A DNA stretch of 64,000 nt, from assembly GCF_000242635.2 (NCBI RefSeq), contig NC_017770.1, forward strand, positions 4,724,669-4,788,668, written 5' to 3'. Shown piece by piece: positions 1 to 9,591 of this stretch (position 1 is its first letter; each line of letters starts with the position of its first letter). The notes beneath the pieces are model-generated. The model did not search any database, had not been told where the DNA came from, and saw only the letters and a list, made by a program, of their open reading frames with translations. This DNA is from Solitalea canadensis DSM 3403 (lineage in GTDB: Bacteria > Bacteroidota > Bacteroidia > Sphingobacteriales > Sphingobacteriaceae). The translations under genes were made by a program, and so were the position numbers.

Positions 1-202
1 TTTGGTAAAAACACTAAGCCTGATCAAATTAAAAGATGCCGCAGGAAAATTGATAAATCTTCAATCTTATTTTTATAATACCTGCATTGTTCCATTCTTT
101 TCTCCTCTAAATGCATCATTAGTGTATGCAATTGTATGGGTGTTATGTTTTATGGCATTGATGATGTACATGTATAAAAAGAAGATCATCATCAAGGTTT
201 AA
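1..202 (+). CDS. Membrane acyltransferase-like protein, C-terminal end (5' partial)
   Basis: This is the last 66 or so codons of a gene that starts before the window; the frame is open to the first base. The residues form one loop and a final membrane helix (about 23 hydrophobic residues), followed by a short basic tail ending KKKIIIKV. A loop reading PLNASLVYA before the last helix and a tail ending in IKV resemble the C-terminus of the DUF5009 / heparan-alpha-glucosaminide N-acetyltransferase-like family, which are multi-pass inner-membrane proteins common in Bacteroidetes. That assignment rests on a short tail only. A hairpin terminator follows. Confidence 0.5.
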   Translation, partial: LVKTLSLIKLKDAAGKLINLQSYFYNTCIVPFFSPLNASLVYAIVWVLCFMALMMYMYKKKIIIKV

Positions 203-223
203 TAGTTATATTCCTCAAAATTG

Positions 224-257
224 AAGCGGCTGATAGTTGTTTAATTATCAGCCGCTT
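224..257 (+). terminator. Rho-independent terminator
   Basis: Twelve-base arms (AAGCGGCTGATA at 224-235 and its exact complement at 246-257) enclose a 10-base loop and are followed by a T-rich stretch. It lies just after the stop codon of the partial gene at the left edge. Confidence 0.75.
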
Positions 258-310
258 TAATTTTATTTTCTCAATAATAATGGCTAAATTTTCTTACATT
301 CTTTTTAGCC

Positions 311-1525
311 ATGAAACGTTTATTCGCTCTTTTTTTTGCGTTTCTTTTTTTAATTAATATAGGCAAATGCCAGGTGGTCATCTATGGATTTACTTTTAAT
401 TCAAAAGATAAATCCGTGGTGCCTTACGCTAGCGTTGAACTGTATGACCAAAGCAAGGGAACTTTGAGTAATGATAACGGTCATTTTGAACTTCATATAG
501 ATAGCTTACCCACTGTAATTAAAGTTTCGTGCCTGGGTTTTGAAAGTAAAATCATCCCTATTCCAGATACTTCATTTCTAAGTATTTCATTAGTTCCAAC
601 AGTAATCCGGTTAAAAGAAGTACAAGTACACTACACCGATGTTATTTCCAAGTTAGTTGATAAGGCACGTGAGAAGGCGCTTAAGACGCGACGGAATCAG
701 CTAACCGGACGAGCATTTTATCGTCAATTCAATAATAACGATTCTGTTTGCACGGAAGTTCTTGAATCATTCTATAATATCTGCACAAACAATAACGGAA
801 TTAGAGGTTGGGAACTCACCCAAGCTCGTTATGGAATAAAGGACGTAGATACTGGTAATAGAGTTTACGTATATAACCAGTCGACACTGACCCGTTTCCT
901 GAAAGTATATTCTGATGCCACCTATGGATTGGAAATCACTCAGCCTGTTGTTAATACACGAAATGAAAGGGTGATCTATGAACTGCTCAATCAATACAAT
1001 GATCCTGTGAGTGGACAAAAAATATCAGAATTAGGATTCCATTCCGCTAAAAACAAGCATGATAGTACTTATGGGAAGATTTATATTGATGAAGATAGTT
1101 ATGATATTTTAAAAGTAGTCGGGACATATATCGACAAAGACAATAGATTGATTGAGCCGAGCGGTTGGGAGCGTGAATATATGGAAACGATAAAAAACAC
1201 CCGTTTTGACTACGAAGTAAGGTTTAAAAAGATAGATGATTTTGTTGTACTGGATTATCTGAAAACTAAAGTTTCCTTATTTACAATTTACAAGAAGCGT
1301 AAGATAAATCTTGTCTCCGAAGGTTTTCTATATGTTTATGAAATTGATCCGACATTGAGGTTTCATGACATGAATCCTGAAGCACATGATTATGAAAGCA
1401 TAAAAAAAACGCCTTATGATCCGGTATTTTGGTTTAATAACCCGATCATAAAGCGTAATCCACTCGAGCAAAAACTTATTTCAGAATTCGAAAAAGAAAA
1501 TATTATCGGTAATCTGCTTAATTGA
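311..1525 (+). CDS. Secreted protein with CarboxypepD_reg-like N-terminal domain
   Basis: A 404-residue protein with a signal peptide (about residues 1-20, cleaved near GKCQ). Residues about 22-100 form a beta-sandwich of the carboxypeptidase regulatory-like type (pattern YASVELYDQSKGTLSNDNG, then KVSCLGFESK), the module found at the N-terminus of SusC-like receptors and DUF5686-type surface proteins. The remaining 300 residues have no motif I can name. No TonB plug or barrel is present. It is probably exported to the periplasm or outer membrane. The gene converges on the next one and their 3' ends overlap by 8 bp. Function unknown. Confidence 0.7.
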   Translation: MKRLFALFFAFLFLINIGKCQVVIYGFTFNSKDKSVVPYASVELYDQSKGTLSNDNGHFELHIDSLPTVIKVSCLGFESKIIPIPDTSFLSISLVPTVIRLKEVQVHYTDVISKLVDKAREKALKTRRNQLTGRAFYRQFNNNDSVCTEVLESFYNICTNNNGIRGWELTQARYGIKDVDTGNRVYVYNQSTLTRFLKVYSDATYGLEITQPVVNTRNERVIYELLNQYNDPVSGQKISELGFHSAKNKHDSTYGKIYIDEDSYDILKVVGTYIDKDNRLIEPSGWEREYMETIKNTRFDYEVRFKKIDDFVVLDYLKTKVSLFTIYKKRKINLVSEGFLYVYEIDPTLRFHDMNPEAHDYESIKKTPYDPVFWFNNPIIKRNPLEQKLISEFEKENIIGNLLN

Positions 1526-3044
1526 CCGGCAAGGATATAACACAGTAGTCTGTACTTTCATTTTGCATACGGTCTAAGCTCGTGACGATATAAATATAAT
1601 TTTGCTTGGTTTTAGGCTCTGTATCAATGAACGTTGTTTGATCGTAAACAATTCCAATGATTTTACGAGGATCATTTGCATCAAATGGTTCCCCTTGCGT
1701 TATTCTATAGATCACATAACCCCTTGCAGTGTCACCATCGATCGCTTTTTCAGGAGTTTCCCAGGTTAATTTAACGACGCCTGGATTCGTTTGTTCTGCC
1801 GCAAGGTGCTGAGGGGCATGCGGCGGTATGCTATCTATCCAAGGCATTGTTGGAAGTAATGCCGGATAACGGTAATAATTTTTTCGCAATGTATCGGTAA
1901 AACCCATTGGATTTCGAATCAGTGATTTTGAACTAAAGTACACCTGTCCATAGATATCTTCATACTCTCTTGTAAATTTTATCTGATCAGACATATGCAT
2001 TGGCCTTCTCCAAGCAGGATCGCTTCCAATTCTATAGGCGCCAATTCCGATATAGATATGCCTGCCAAAAGCGTTTGCTGCCCACCATTCACTAATGGTT
2101 TCAAAATCAGCCCTAGGATGCCCTATGTTGAAGTAAACTTGTGGAACCATATAATCTATCCAGCCTTCTTCAAGCCACTTGCGTGAGTCTGCAAACTGGT
2201 TGTAATAAGATGCTCCTCCCCGGGTATCAGAGCCATCCGGGTCCTGAGTTGAGTTTTTCCAAATTCCAAACGGACTGATTCCAAATTTAACGTATGGTTT
2301 TACGGCTGCAATACTATCATGTACCATTGCTATCAGCAAATCCACGTTATTTCTGCGCCAGTCTTCAATAGTAGAGAATCCGTTAGGGTATTTTTTAAAA
2401 GTGTTCCAATCCGCTATGTATTGTCCCGCCTCTGGATAAGGATAAAAGTAGTCGTCAAAATGAATTCCATCCACATCATAGTTTCTCACTACGTCCATGA
2501 TAACAGAAGCAATGTACTGACGGACTTCAGGGATACCTGGATTAAACAATAACTGACCGCCGTAATTGAAAAACCACTCTGGTTTTTGTTTGGTGATATG
2601 ATTATAGGCTACACTCTTGGCACTTTTGTGAGTTGCCCGATATGGGTTAAACCATGCATGGAGCTCCATCCCTCGTTTGTGACATTCATTAACCATGAAC
2701 TCCAGTGGATCGTATGCAGGGTATGGAGCACGACCTTGCTGACCCGTTAACCATGATGACCAAGGCTCTCTACTTTTAGCATAAAAAGCGTCAGCAGCAG
2801 GCCTTACTTGTCCGAAGATTGCATTTATCCCCGTTCTTTTATGATGATCCAACAGGTATTTGAACTCATCCTGTTGTTCCGTTGCCGATAAATTGCTAGT
2901 ACTTGGCCAGTCAATATTGGCAACTGTGGCTACCCAAACGCCACGAAGTTCTCTTTTTATTGGATAATTAGTTTGTGAAAAAGCTTGTTTAAAATTACAA
3001 AATGTTAAAACCGCTATTAGGACAGGTATTAGTATTTTCTTCAT
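1518..3044 (-). CDS. Glycoside hydrolase family 10-like protein (GHL10/DUF187, YngK-like)
   Basis: A 508-residue secreted protein with signal peptide at about residues 1-23 (ends QAFSQ). The family opening RELRGVWVATVANIDWPS follows at once, then a TIM-barrel of the GHL10 type with GINAIFGQVRPAADAFY, LHAWFNPYR and GIHFDDYFYPYPE, which carries the acidic residues expected near the active site. Residues about 410-505 form a fibronectin type III-like module (VVKLTWETP). Such proteins act on polysaccharide or glycan in the cell envelope; the substrate cannot be read from sequence. Length fits the family. The 3' end overlaps the convergent gene by 8 bp. Confidence 0.85.
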   Translation of the reverse strand: MKKILIPVLIAVLTFCNFKQAFSQTNYPIKRELRGVWVATVANIDWPSTSNLSATEQQDEFKYLLDHHKRTGINAIFGQVRPAADAFYAKSREPWSSWLTGQQGRAPYPAYDPLEFMVNECHKRGMELHAWFNPYRATHKSAKSVAYNHITKQKPEWFFNYGGQLLFNPGIPEVRQYIASVIMDVVRNYDVDGIHFDDYFYPYPEAGQYIADWNTFKKYPNGFSTIEDWRRNNVDLLIAMVHDSIAAVKPYVKFGISPFGIWKNSTQDPDGSDTRGGASYYNQFADSRKWLEEGWIDYMVPQVYFNIGHPRADFETISEWWAANAFGRHIYIGIGAYRIGSDPAWRRPMHMSDQIKFTREYEDIYGQVYFSSKSLIRNPMGFTDTLRKNYYRYPALLPTMPWIDSIPPHAPQHLAAEQTNPGVVKLTWETPEKAIDGDTARGYVIYRITQGEPFDANDPRKIIGIVYDQTTFIDTEPKTKQNYIYIVTSLDRMQNESTDYCVISLPVN

Positions 3045-3235
3045 TATTATCTCCTACGTTCAATCGGGTAAGTCATGTTTTCCGGCTCTACACACTGCGT
3101 GGAAAACATTGCCCAATTTATTGAAACCTTGTTAGTAAACAACAGTATAAATGCTTAAAATGCAATGGCATTAAACTTGTAACACCTCTGTAAGCTCAAT
3201 TTAAACTTTAAAAAAGTGCATTTATTGTTGAGTCG

Positions 3236-3243
3236 CAAAAGTA
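3236..3243 (-). promoter_or_regulatory. Candidate -7 promoter element for the GHL10 gene
   Basis: On the minus strand this reads TACTTTTG, an exact match to the Bacteroidetes -7 consensus TAnnTTTG, about 190 bases before the GHL10 start codon. No clear -33 TTTG is seen at the right distance. The rest of the 291-base gap to the divergent gene at 3336 shows no other structure. Confidence 0.35.
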
Positions 3244-3335
3244 TGCAAACATTACGAGTTTTATTTTGATAATTAATACTAAAAAAAGATAAACAGTTAG
3301 CTTATTAAAGAGGGAACCACTAAAACTAATTTATA

Positions 3336-4259
3336 ATGGAAAATACAATGACTACTGACGAATCAAAATCTAAAAATTGGATTTACATTCTTGCCGGCAT
3401 TATCGTTCTTTTACTTGGAGCAAATGCCTATTTGTTTTTGAATAAGAATGAGAAAGAGGCGAAATTAATTACTATCACTGATGAAAAATTATCACTTCAG
3501 TTAGAGCTTGAAAAACTTAAGACAGAACTTAATACAGTTAAGTCTTCTAATCAGACTTTAACAACTGACTTAGAGGCAAAAGAAAAAGAACTTACTGCTA
3601 AGATCGATGAACTTGAGGTGGCTTTACGTAACGGTAAGTTATCAGCAGCTCAGTTATCTAAAACTAAGAAAGAAATCAGCGCATTGAGAGAGACTATCAA
3701 TCAATATGTTGCTGAGATCGAAACTTTAAAGCAGGAAAAAGAGCAGTTAACGGCAGAGAATACCACGCTTAAAACTACTGTTGAGGAGTCCAATAAGAAA
3801 AATACGGACTTAACTTCTCAAAACACTGAGTTAAGTAATAAAGTTACTTTGGCTTCAATGTTGAAAGCTTCTTCTGTAAATTCTAAAACTTTCAAACGCA
3901 AAAGCAGCGGACGTTTTGTTGATAACGTAAAAGCTAAAAACGTTGATAAGTTAGTTTCTGAGTTTGCGGTAGCTCCGAATGATTTAGCAGCTGAAGGCCC
4001 TTATATGGTATTCATGCAAATTGTTGACCCAAGTGGAAAGGTACTTTCTACCGGTGCTGCAAGCGAAACTCCTAAAGATTTAGTAATCGGTGGTGAAAAA
4101 GTTCAATACACTACTTCAACCACAATGGTATATGCTAAAAATAATCCAAACTATGCTATTGAGTATTTGAATAGCGAAGGATGGGGAGCAGGTACTTACA
4201 CTGTAAACTTATATACTGAAGGTTCAAAATTAGGTTCATCAACCTTCACCTTAAAATAA
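3336..4259 (+). CDS. Membrane-anchored coiled-coil protein of unknown function
   Basis: A 307-residue protein with a short polar N-terminus, one membrane helix at about residues 15-33 (WIYILAGIIVLLLGANAY), and a long coiled coil at about 40-172 with heptad-spaced leucines and many Lys/Glu. A C-terminal globular part (about 185-307) is rich in beta-type residues and contains GPYMVFMQIVDPSGKVLSTG and a closing strand. The layout suggests a single-pass inner-membrane protein with its coiled coil and terminal domain in the periplasm. Two in-frame ATG codons (3336, 3348) are possible starts. A strong terminator follows. I do not recognise a named family. Confidence 0.7.
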   Translation: MENTMTTDESKSKNWIYILAGIIVLLLGANAYLFLNKNEKEAKLITITDEKLSLQLELEKLKTELNTVKSSNQTLTTDLEAKEKELTAKIDELEVALRNGKLSAAQLSKTKKEISALRETINQYVAEIETLKQEKEQLTAENTTLKTTVEESNKKNTDLTSQNTELSNKVTLASMLKASSVNSKTFKRKSSGRFVDNVKAKNVDKLVSEFAVAPNDLAAEGPYMVFMQIVDPSGKVLSTGAASETPKDLVIGGEKVQYTTSTTMVYAKNNPNYAIEYLNSEGWGAGTYTVNLYTEGSKLGSSTFTLK

Positions 4260-4275
4260 AGTTAACTAAACCTGG

Positions 4276-4321
4276 TATAAAAAAAATAAGCGAGCTATTT
4301 AGCTCGCTTATTTTTTTTATA
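4276..4321. terminator. Bidirectional terminator with perfect 22-bp arms
   Basis: Positions 4276-4297 and 4300-4321 are exact reverse complements with a 2-base centre. The core stem AAGCGAGCTA is flanked by eight A on the left and eight T on the right, so it can terminate transcripts from both strands. It sits between the 3' ends of two convergent genes. Confidence 0.9.
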
Positions 4322-7300
4322 CCTTTTCTATTTAAATATGTCCATTCTTAACAACCGGAAGGTTAATGTAGAATGTTGTGCCTACTCCTGATACTGAATT
4401 GAAGCGTATCATTCCACCTGCATTTTCAATCGAGTTTTTAACAAAAGCAAGTCCGATACCCATTCCTGAACTCTTGGTAGTAAAGTTTGGCGTAAATACC
4501 TTTTCTCTCATTTCATCAGCAATACCACTTCCTGTATCAGAGATCGTAATAGAAACTTCATTTTCAGAACCGGTTAAGTCGATCATAATTATGCCTTTTT
4601 CATTTGTAGGCATTGCTTGGAGTGCATTTTTTACCAGATTGTTAAATGAGCGTAACAACTGATCTTTATCGGCATATACATTTGTATTAGTGTAATTCCA
4701 AGATCGGAACGTTACATCGGCACTATCGGTTTCCTTGAATATATTAACCGTTTGTTCCAATATTTCTTTAACATCAAACACTTCATTTCGTGTTTCGGGC
4801 ATCTTTGCAAAGCTTGAAAACTCTGAAGCAATGAACGAAAGACTGTCGATTTGCTGGATAAAGCTTTTACTAAATTTTTCAAATTTTTGATCAAAGTTCG
4901 GATCCTTATCCCTCCAGGAACGCTCTAGGTGCTGAATGCCCAAGCGCAAGGGTGTAAGAGGGTTTTTGATCTCATGTGCTATTTGCTTGGCCATTTCCTT
5001 CCAGGCGTTCTCCCGTTCAGACATAGCCAGTTTATGGGCGCTTAACTCCAACGCAGAAATCATATTGTTATATTCCTGCACCATCGCCCCTATTTCATCA
5101 TTACTCTCCCATTCAATAGGTGTATTCTTACCTATTTGGGTAGTTTTAAAATTCTGCAACAGCATGGCTAGAGGGGCTGTAATAGAATTGGCAAACACAA
5201 AAGCTATAATACCAATGGCCAGGAATACAAAGGAATAGACATTGATAATGGAACTCAAAAACGATGAGATTTTCGTTTTGTAATCTTGTTCATTCTCAAA
5301 ATAAGGGATGTTGATATACCCTAATATCTTATTACGCGAATTAAGAATTGGGGCATACGCTGATATGTAATTTAATTTGCCCAATTGTTCTTCTTCTGTA
5401 ATGTATTCTGTGAAACCGTTTTCATCAATGTCATAAAAAGGTTTGGGGTTGATGTATTCGGAAACAAGTCCCCTGTCGAATAACTTTGGTTGTGTTGAAC
5501 GAATCAGGTGTCCATCAGGACCGTATAGATTAACGTCGGAGGAACTTACTTCTGCAAACGACGCGAATTTCATTGGGAACTCATCATTAATTACCAAGGT
5601 GTCATTTTGAATCAGTTGAGCGTTAAAGTTCACATTAGCCAGATTTATCCGTTCAATAATTAAACGCGTCTGTTGATCCTTGTATTGAGCCCTAACATTT
5701 GAAAGTGTTACCCATCCAATAACAACAATTGAGGCCATTACAGCTATAATCATTGATAATTGAATCCGTGTTTTAAAAAGCAGGTTTAGAGAAGTAAGAA
5801 ACTGCTTAGGATTTAAGGTTGAAAGTTGATCATAATTAGTGACAGTGAAATTAAAAACGCCCCGGAAAAAGAAAATGAGTGATGCATAGATGATGGCAAA
5901 TCCTAATACATAAGAGAATATAGCCAAATCTGTAAAGAAGTTATTGTTCTTTCGGCTGACAACGATTTCTGTGTTTTTCCCTGCTTTGTAAATTAAGTGA
6001 TTATAGCCTTTTAGATTGAAAAAATAACTATCCTCAGATTTAAAGTTAGTCTTAAATTCAGCGTTGTTAACCCTGTATGAATAAGTACCTTTATTTGTTA
6101 AGAGTTTCCCATTGTTATATAATGCATAGGAGTAGTTTTCCAGCTCCTTGTTAACGTTTATATTGCCTTCAAGGAGTAATTGAGGAAACCTGCTTCCATG
6201 TTCCGCAAGTTTAGAATGAATATCAAAAAAGAGCTTGGCGTTTTTAATTCCATTTACTGACACCACAGCAATATAGCGTTGAATACCAGGGATCCCTTTG
6301 GGCTGAAATAGTGTGTCGGATGATCTGAAAAGTTGAGCTGAATCTATTCCACTATCTTTTATTAATAATTTTATACCACTTGCCTCATTGTCTTTTTGTA
6401 AACGTACTGTGTCAATAAGTGGAAACGTATTTACTTCATACCTTGAAAAATATCCGCCAAAATAGATTTTTTGAAGGCGTTCATTTAATAGGAGCCTGTT
6501 TTTATTGTCTGAAAGAAAGTAATTTACAACAACCGGATCTGTCTTTATTTTTTTGCGTATATCGGTAAATAAAAACTCAGCAATCGGATCATTAGGGTCT
6601 TCTAGTTTTAAGGCAAGTAGCTTACGGTTTTCCTTTTCCTTTTCAGCGAGAAAATTGTTAAGACTAGAGGCAACTATTGTTGAGAAGATAAGTAATACAA
6701 GTGTACGTTCCGGAAAGTCGAGTACAGGTTTTCCCGAACGAATGCTTCGCTCAAGTATGATGATAAAGAGCGCTATCAATAAATAATAAACAGTAAAACT
6801 TTGTCGGATTATAAGATAAATGGTAATTATCCCAAGAGCTATTAAGAAAATGCTGAGTTTTTCCTTCTCAGTAAAATTAAACTGAACAAAAAAACGAACG
6901 ATAAGAAAACAAATAAGGAAGAATGTATAAATGATCAATCCCACGATTGCTAACCCAACTATACTGTAGCTCGTAAGGTCTAGCACTTTAGACAAGTCAA
7001 ACTCAATCCTCGAGTTGATGATCAACCCTTCAAATATTGAATACTGTAAAACGCAGAGCTTATAAACCGCAAAAAGTCCAAACGCAGTAACAGCATAAGC
7101 AATCGGCTTTTTGCCATAAGAAAGGTCAGTCGGTTGAAGTTTTCTGGTGAAATACCAGGTGATTCCAAATGCTAGCAAACTGTTCAGCAAAAGATCGCCT
7201 AGTGAATTATTTGGGTAGGCGGAAGCATAGATGGTTGGTCCGAATAGTTTAGTTCGGTAAAATTCTCCTGGAATGCTGAATTCGAGCATTAAAAAACGCA

Positions 7301-7411
7301 AACCAATCGGAATAATAACTGCAAAGATGATGGAGAGCCATTTTCTATTCTGGTCAAAAAAATGATTGGAGATGGTTAACAGTAATAAGAAGATAATTAT
7401 GATAATTAAAC

Positions 7412-7419
7412 TCTCGATG
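7412..7419. repeat. Target site duplication, left copy (TCTCGATG)
   Basis: TCTCGATG directly precedes the element and recurs directly after it at 8807-8814. The base before each copy is also C, so a 9-bp duplication cannot be excluded. IS256-family elements are known to make 8-9 bp duplications. Confidence 0.85.
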
Positions 7420-7446
7420 GAGGGTGGAAAATAAACTGTGTCAAAG
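7420..7446 (+). repeat. IS left terminal inverted repeat
   Basis: Begins GAGGGTGG and then AAAATAAACTGTGTCAA. With an 8-bp duplication it aligns without gaps to the reverse complement of the right end (GGGTCTGT, then the same 17 bases). The outer eight bases match only in part. Confidence 0.8.
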
Positions 7447-7478
7447 GTTAGAAAGAATTAAGACCTTTAACACAGTTT
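7433..7478 (+). promoter_or_regulatory. Hairpin just upstream of the transposase start
   Basis: Positions 7433-7448 (AAACTGTGTCAAAGGT) pair with 7463-7478 with one mismatch in 16, around a 14-base loop. The stem ends three bases before the transposase ATG at 7482. Its left arm lies in the terminal inverted repeat. A transcript entering from outside could fold it and occlude the ribosome site, as known for some other insertion sequences; this role is inferred. Confidence 0.45.
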
Positions 7479-7481
7479 TTT

Positions 7482-8702
7482 ATGGAAACACCAGAATTTG
7501 ATTTAGAGTTTATTAAGAAGAAAGCCTTGGAGCAGTTTCGCTCAGGTAAGTCTCTGTACGGCAAAGAAGGGGCATTCGCACCATTGCTGAAACATTTTTT
7601 AGAAGCCGCCTTGCAAGCAGAGTTAGAGGGCCATTTGGATGAGGAGGAACGCAACTCGGGCAATCGGAAGAATGGCAAAGGCCAAAAGCAACTCAAAACG
7701 TCCGATGGAACGCTGACCATCGAGACTCCCCGCGACCGAACCGGCACCTTTGAACCCGAACTGATCCGAAAACGGGAAACCATCCTGGCCGAAAGCCTAG
7801 AGTCCAAGATACTGGGGATGTACGGCCTGGGGATGAGCTTCCGGGACATCTCCAAACACATCAAGGATATGTATGACACGGACATCTCCCACGCCACCCT
7901 GAGCGCCATTACCGACAAGATCCTCCCGCAGATAAAAGAATGGCAAAGCCGTCCTTTGGAAGAACTGTACACTATCGTTTGGCTGGATGCCATGCATTAT
8001 AAGGTGAAAGAAGATAACCGGGTGGTATCGCGGGCTGTTTACAACATTCTGGGCATCAATCGTTATGGTAAAAAAGAGCTATTGGGCATGTACGTCTCGC
8101 AAAGTGAAGGCGCCAATTTCTGGCTGGGCGTACTGACCGATTTAAAGAACCGTGGAGTCAGCGACATCCTGATCGCCTGCATTGATAACTTAAAAGGCTT
8201 TGCAGAAGCCATTAACGCTGTTTTTACCGAAACAGAAGTACAAACCTGCATCGTTCATCAAATCCGCAACAGTCTGAAATACGTGGCCTCTAAAGATCAA
8301 AAAGAGTTCATGAAAGACCTGAAGCCTGTTTACCAGGCTGTAAACAAAGATCTGGCCGAATTACGGCTGGAGGAACTGGAGGAGAAATGGGGCAGGAAGT
8401 ATCCGGTGGTCTTGCAGTCCTGGCGCCATAACTGGGAAAAGCTTAGTACGTATTTCAAATACGATGTGGCTATCCGACGTTTGATCTATACGACCAATAC
8501 CATTGAAGGCTTTCATCGGCAGGTACGCAAAGTGACCAAAACCAAAGGCGCCTTCACCTCGGACACGGCCCTGATCAAATTGATTTATCTGGCCCATGGC
8601 AACATCAGCCAGAAATGGACCATGCCGCTGACCAACTGGGCCCAAACCGCCTCTCACCTGGCCATTTGGTTTGATGGAAGAATGAAGTTAGATTTGAACT
8701 AA
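7482..8702 (+). CDS. IS256-family (Mutator-type) transposase
   Basis: A 406-residue DDE transposase that cuts and joins the element ends. Family features are GAFAPLLKHFLEAALQAELEGHL near the N-terminus, then the catalytic acids in IVWLDAMHYKV (first D), ILIACIDNLKGF (second D) and TTNTIEGFHRQVRK (E). The C and H of TCIVHQIRNSLKYV, which typify the family, are also present. Length is normal, with no frameshift. It is transcribed opposite to the gene it interrupts. Confidence 0.96.
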   Translation: METPEFDLEFIKKKALEQFRSGKSLYGKEGAFAPLLKHFLEAALQAELEGHLDEEERNSGNRKNGKGQKQLKTSDGTLTIETPRDRTGTFEPELIRKRETILAESLESKILGMYGLGMSFRDISKHIKDMYDTDISHATLSAITDKILPQIKEWQSRPLEELYTIVWLDAMHYKVKEDNRVVSRAVYNILGINRYGKKELLGMYVSQSEGANFWLGVLTDLKNRGVSDILIACIDNLKGFAEAINAVFTETEVQTCIVHQIRNSLKYVASKDQKEFMKDLKPVYQAVNKDLAELRLEELEEKWGRKYPVVLQSWRHNWEKLSTYFKYDVAIRRLIYTTNTIEGFHRQVRKVTKTKGAFTSDTALIKLIYLAHGNISQKWTMPLTNWAQTASHLAIWFDGRMKLDLN

Positions 8703-8779
8703 CAAACAAAGGTGTTGAAATATGGAAAACTCGAAAAGAGTTTACCACATTCCAACTCCTCAACAATAACAATAATAAT

Positions 8780-8806
8780 GGTTGACACAGTTTATTTTAC
8801 AGACCC
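8780..8806 (-). repeat. IS right terminal inverted repeat
   Basis: Reverse complement of the left end over the shared 17-base core, ending in GGGTCTGT when read inward from the right tip. The 8-bp target duplication starts at 8807. Confidence 0.8.
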
Positions 8807-8814
8807 TCTCGATG
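8807..8814. repeat. Target site duplication, right copy (TCTCGATG)
   Basis: Identical to 7412-7419 on the other side of the element. Only one copy belongs to the original kinase gene. Confidence 0.85.
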
Positions 8815-9496
8815 ATGATCTTAGCAATTGAAATATCCTGATCTTTCAGTATAGAATCGATCTTTAAACCGAACAGCACCATGTCTCCTCCATCGGTTAC
8901 GTAAACTATGCCACTTTCATCAATATCTGCCAGTTTAAAGTAGTTGGGAATTTCCAACTCCGGAGAGAAGGTATTCTCCAGGTAATTGTTTTGAAAGGAG
9001 TATTCATTCTTTACCAAGATAAAGAACAAGCTTATCAGGTCTCCATCCTTTTTTTTATCCACAAAGTACCATCCATTGGAAAGCTTCATGAATGAATTTC
9101 CTGTTTTTATTGTGGAAGGATCATTAACAATGATCTGGTTGGAGCTCCAAAAAACTAATCGGTTCTTCTTAAATTGTAATAAGTTTACACCTTGTTCGTT
9201 TAAACGGTTGAGTATTTCTGTTGTATTAATGTTTGAGTTGCCGAGGTTACTTCTTTTGATAATATTGAAGTAAAAATTGTCAATAAAGGCAGACTTTTCA
9301 GAAAATATACTGCTAGTACGGCCCGCCACCATTCTTAGCTCAGTATCTGGCTTTGAAAAATAAGTAACCGCAAAATTGACTATAAAGAGTAGACCTATTA
9401 GAGTGAGCGTATAAAAAATGAGCTTAGCGTTGTTTTTTAGCATGCTAAATGAAAAAAAATCATATCTAACCTACAAGATTTTAAGCATAAAAAAAA

Positions 9497-9515
9497 CTCC
9501 TTTTATCAGAAGGAG
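9497..9515 (-). terminator. Second terminator downstream of secG
   Basis: On the minus strand CTCCTT pairs with AAGGAG, followed by a run of eight T. It lies 26 bases beyond a stronger terminator, giving tandem termination before the split kinase gene. Confidence 0.5.
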
Positions 9516-9540
9516 CTGCCATAATAATCTGTATACAAAA

Positions 9541-9571
9541 AAAGCAGTCTAGGCTCGGCCTAAACTGCTTT
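9541..9571 (-). terminator. Terminator of the lptE-secG transcript
   Basis: On the minus strand the arms AAAGCAGTTTAGGC and GCCTAGACTGCTTT pair over 14 bases, with one T-G wobble and a 3-base loop, followed by a T run. It lies just after the secG stop codon. Confidence 0.8.
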
Positions 9572-9591
9572 AATATTTTTAATGCAATGTA

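Larger units (their letters stand above)
7420..8806 (+). mobile_element. IS256-family insertion sequence
   Basis: A 1387-bp element inserted in a histidine kinase gene. Imperfect terminal inverted repeats lie at 7420-7446 and 8780-8806; both share AAAATAAACTGTGTCAA nine bases in from the ends. The only gene is one full-length Mutator-type transposase. Target duplications TCTCGATG flank it. By eye its codons use far more G and C than the surrounding genes, pointing to recent arrival. Both ends, both duplications and the transposase are intact, so it may still be mobile. Confidence 0.92.
4332..9443 (-). pseudogene. NtrY-like sensor histidine kinase, disrupted by an IS256-family element
   Basis: The gene is in two pieces. 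The 5' piece (9443 down to 8807) encodes a membrane helix (about residues 8-30) and an extracytoplasmic sensor region. The 3' piece (7411 down to 4332) encodes several membrane helices, a second extracytoplasmic region, a HAMP-like linker, HisKA with QIAHEIKNPLTPLRLG (phospho-acceptor His), and HATPase_c with N box NLVKNALQAMP, G1 DTGSGIADEM and G2 GMGIGLAFVKNS. Removing the insertion and one 8-bp duplication gives one open frame of 1239 codons including stop, with the join reading AKIIIE-SLIIII. The break lies at the end of the first sensor region, just before the next membrane helix. The kinase core is intact but the 3' piece has only weak start codons (TTG 7301, ATG 7286). The native kinase is therefore probably inactive, unless the 3' piece is expressed on its own. 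Confidence 0.9.

Noticed and set aside
7448-7993. Open frame of 181 codons on the minus strand inside the IS
   Set aside because: It is antisense to the transposase and reads as low-complexity Ser/Arg/Leu sequence without family features.
8760-8806. Kinase frame continuing into the IS (ending VCKINCVNHYYCYC)
   Set aside because: These last codons belong to the insertion sequence end and are not part of the original kinase.
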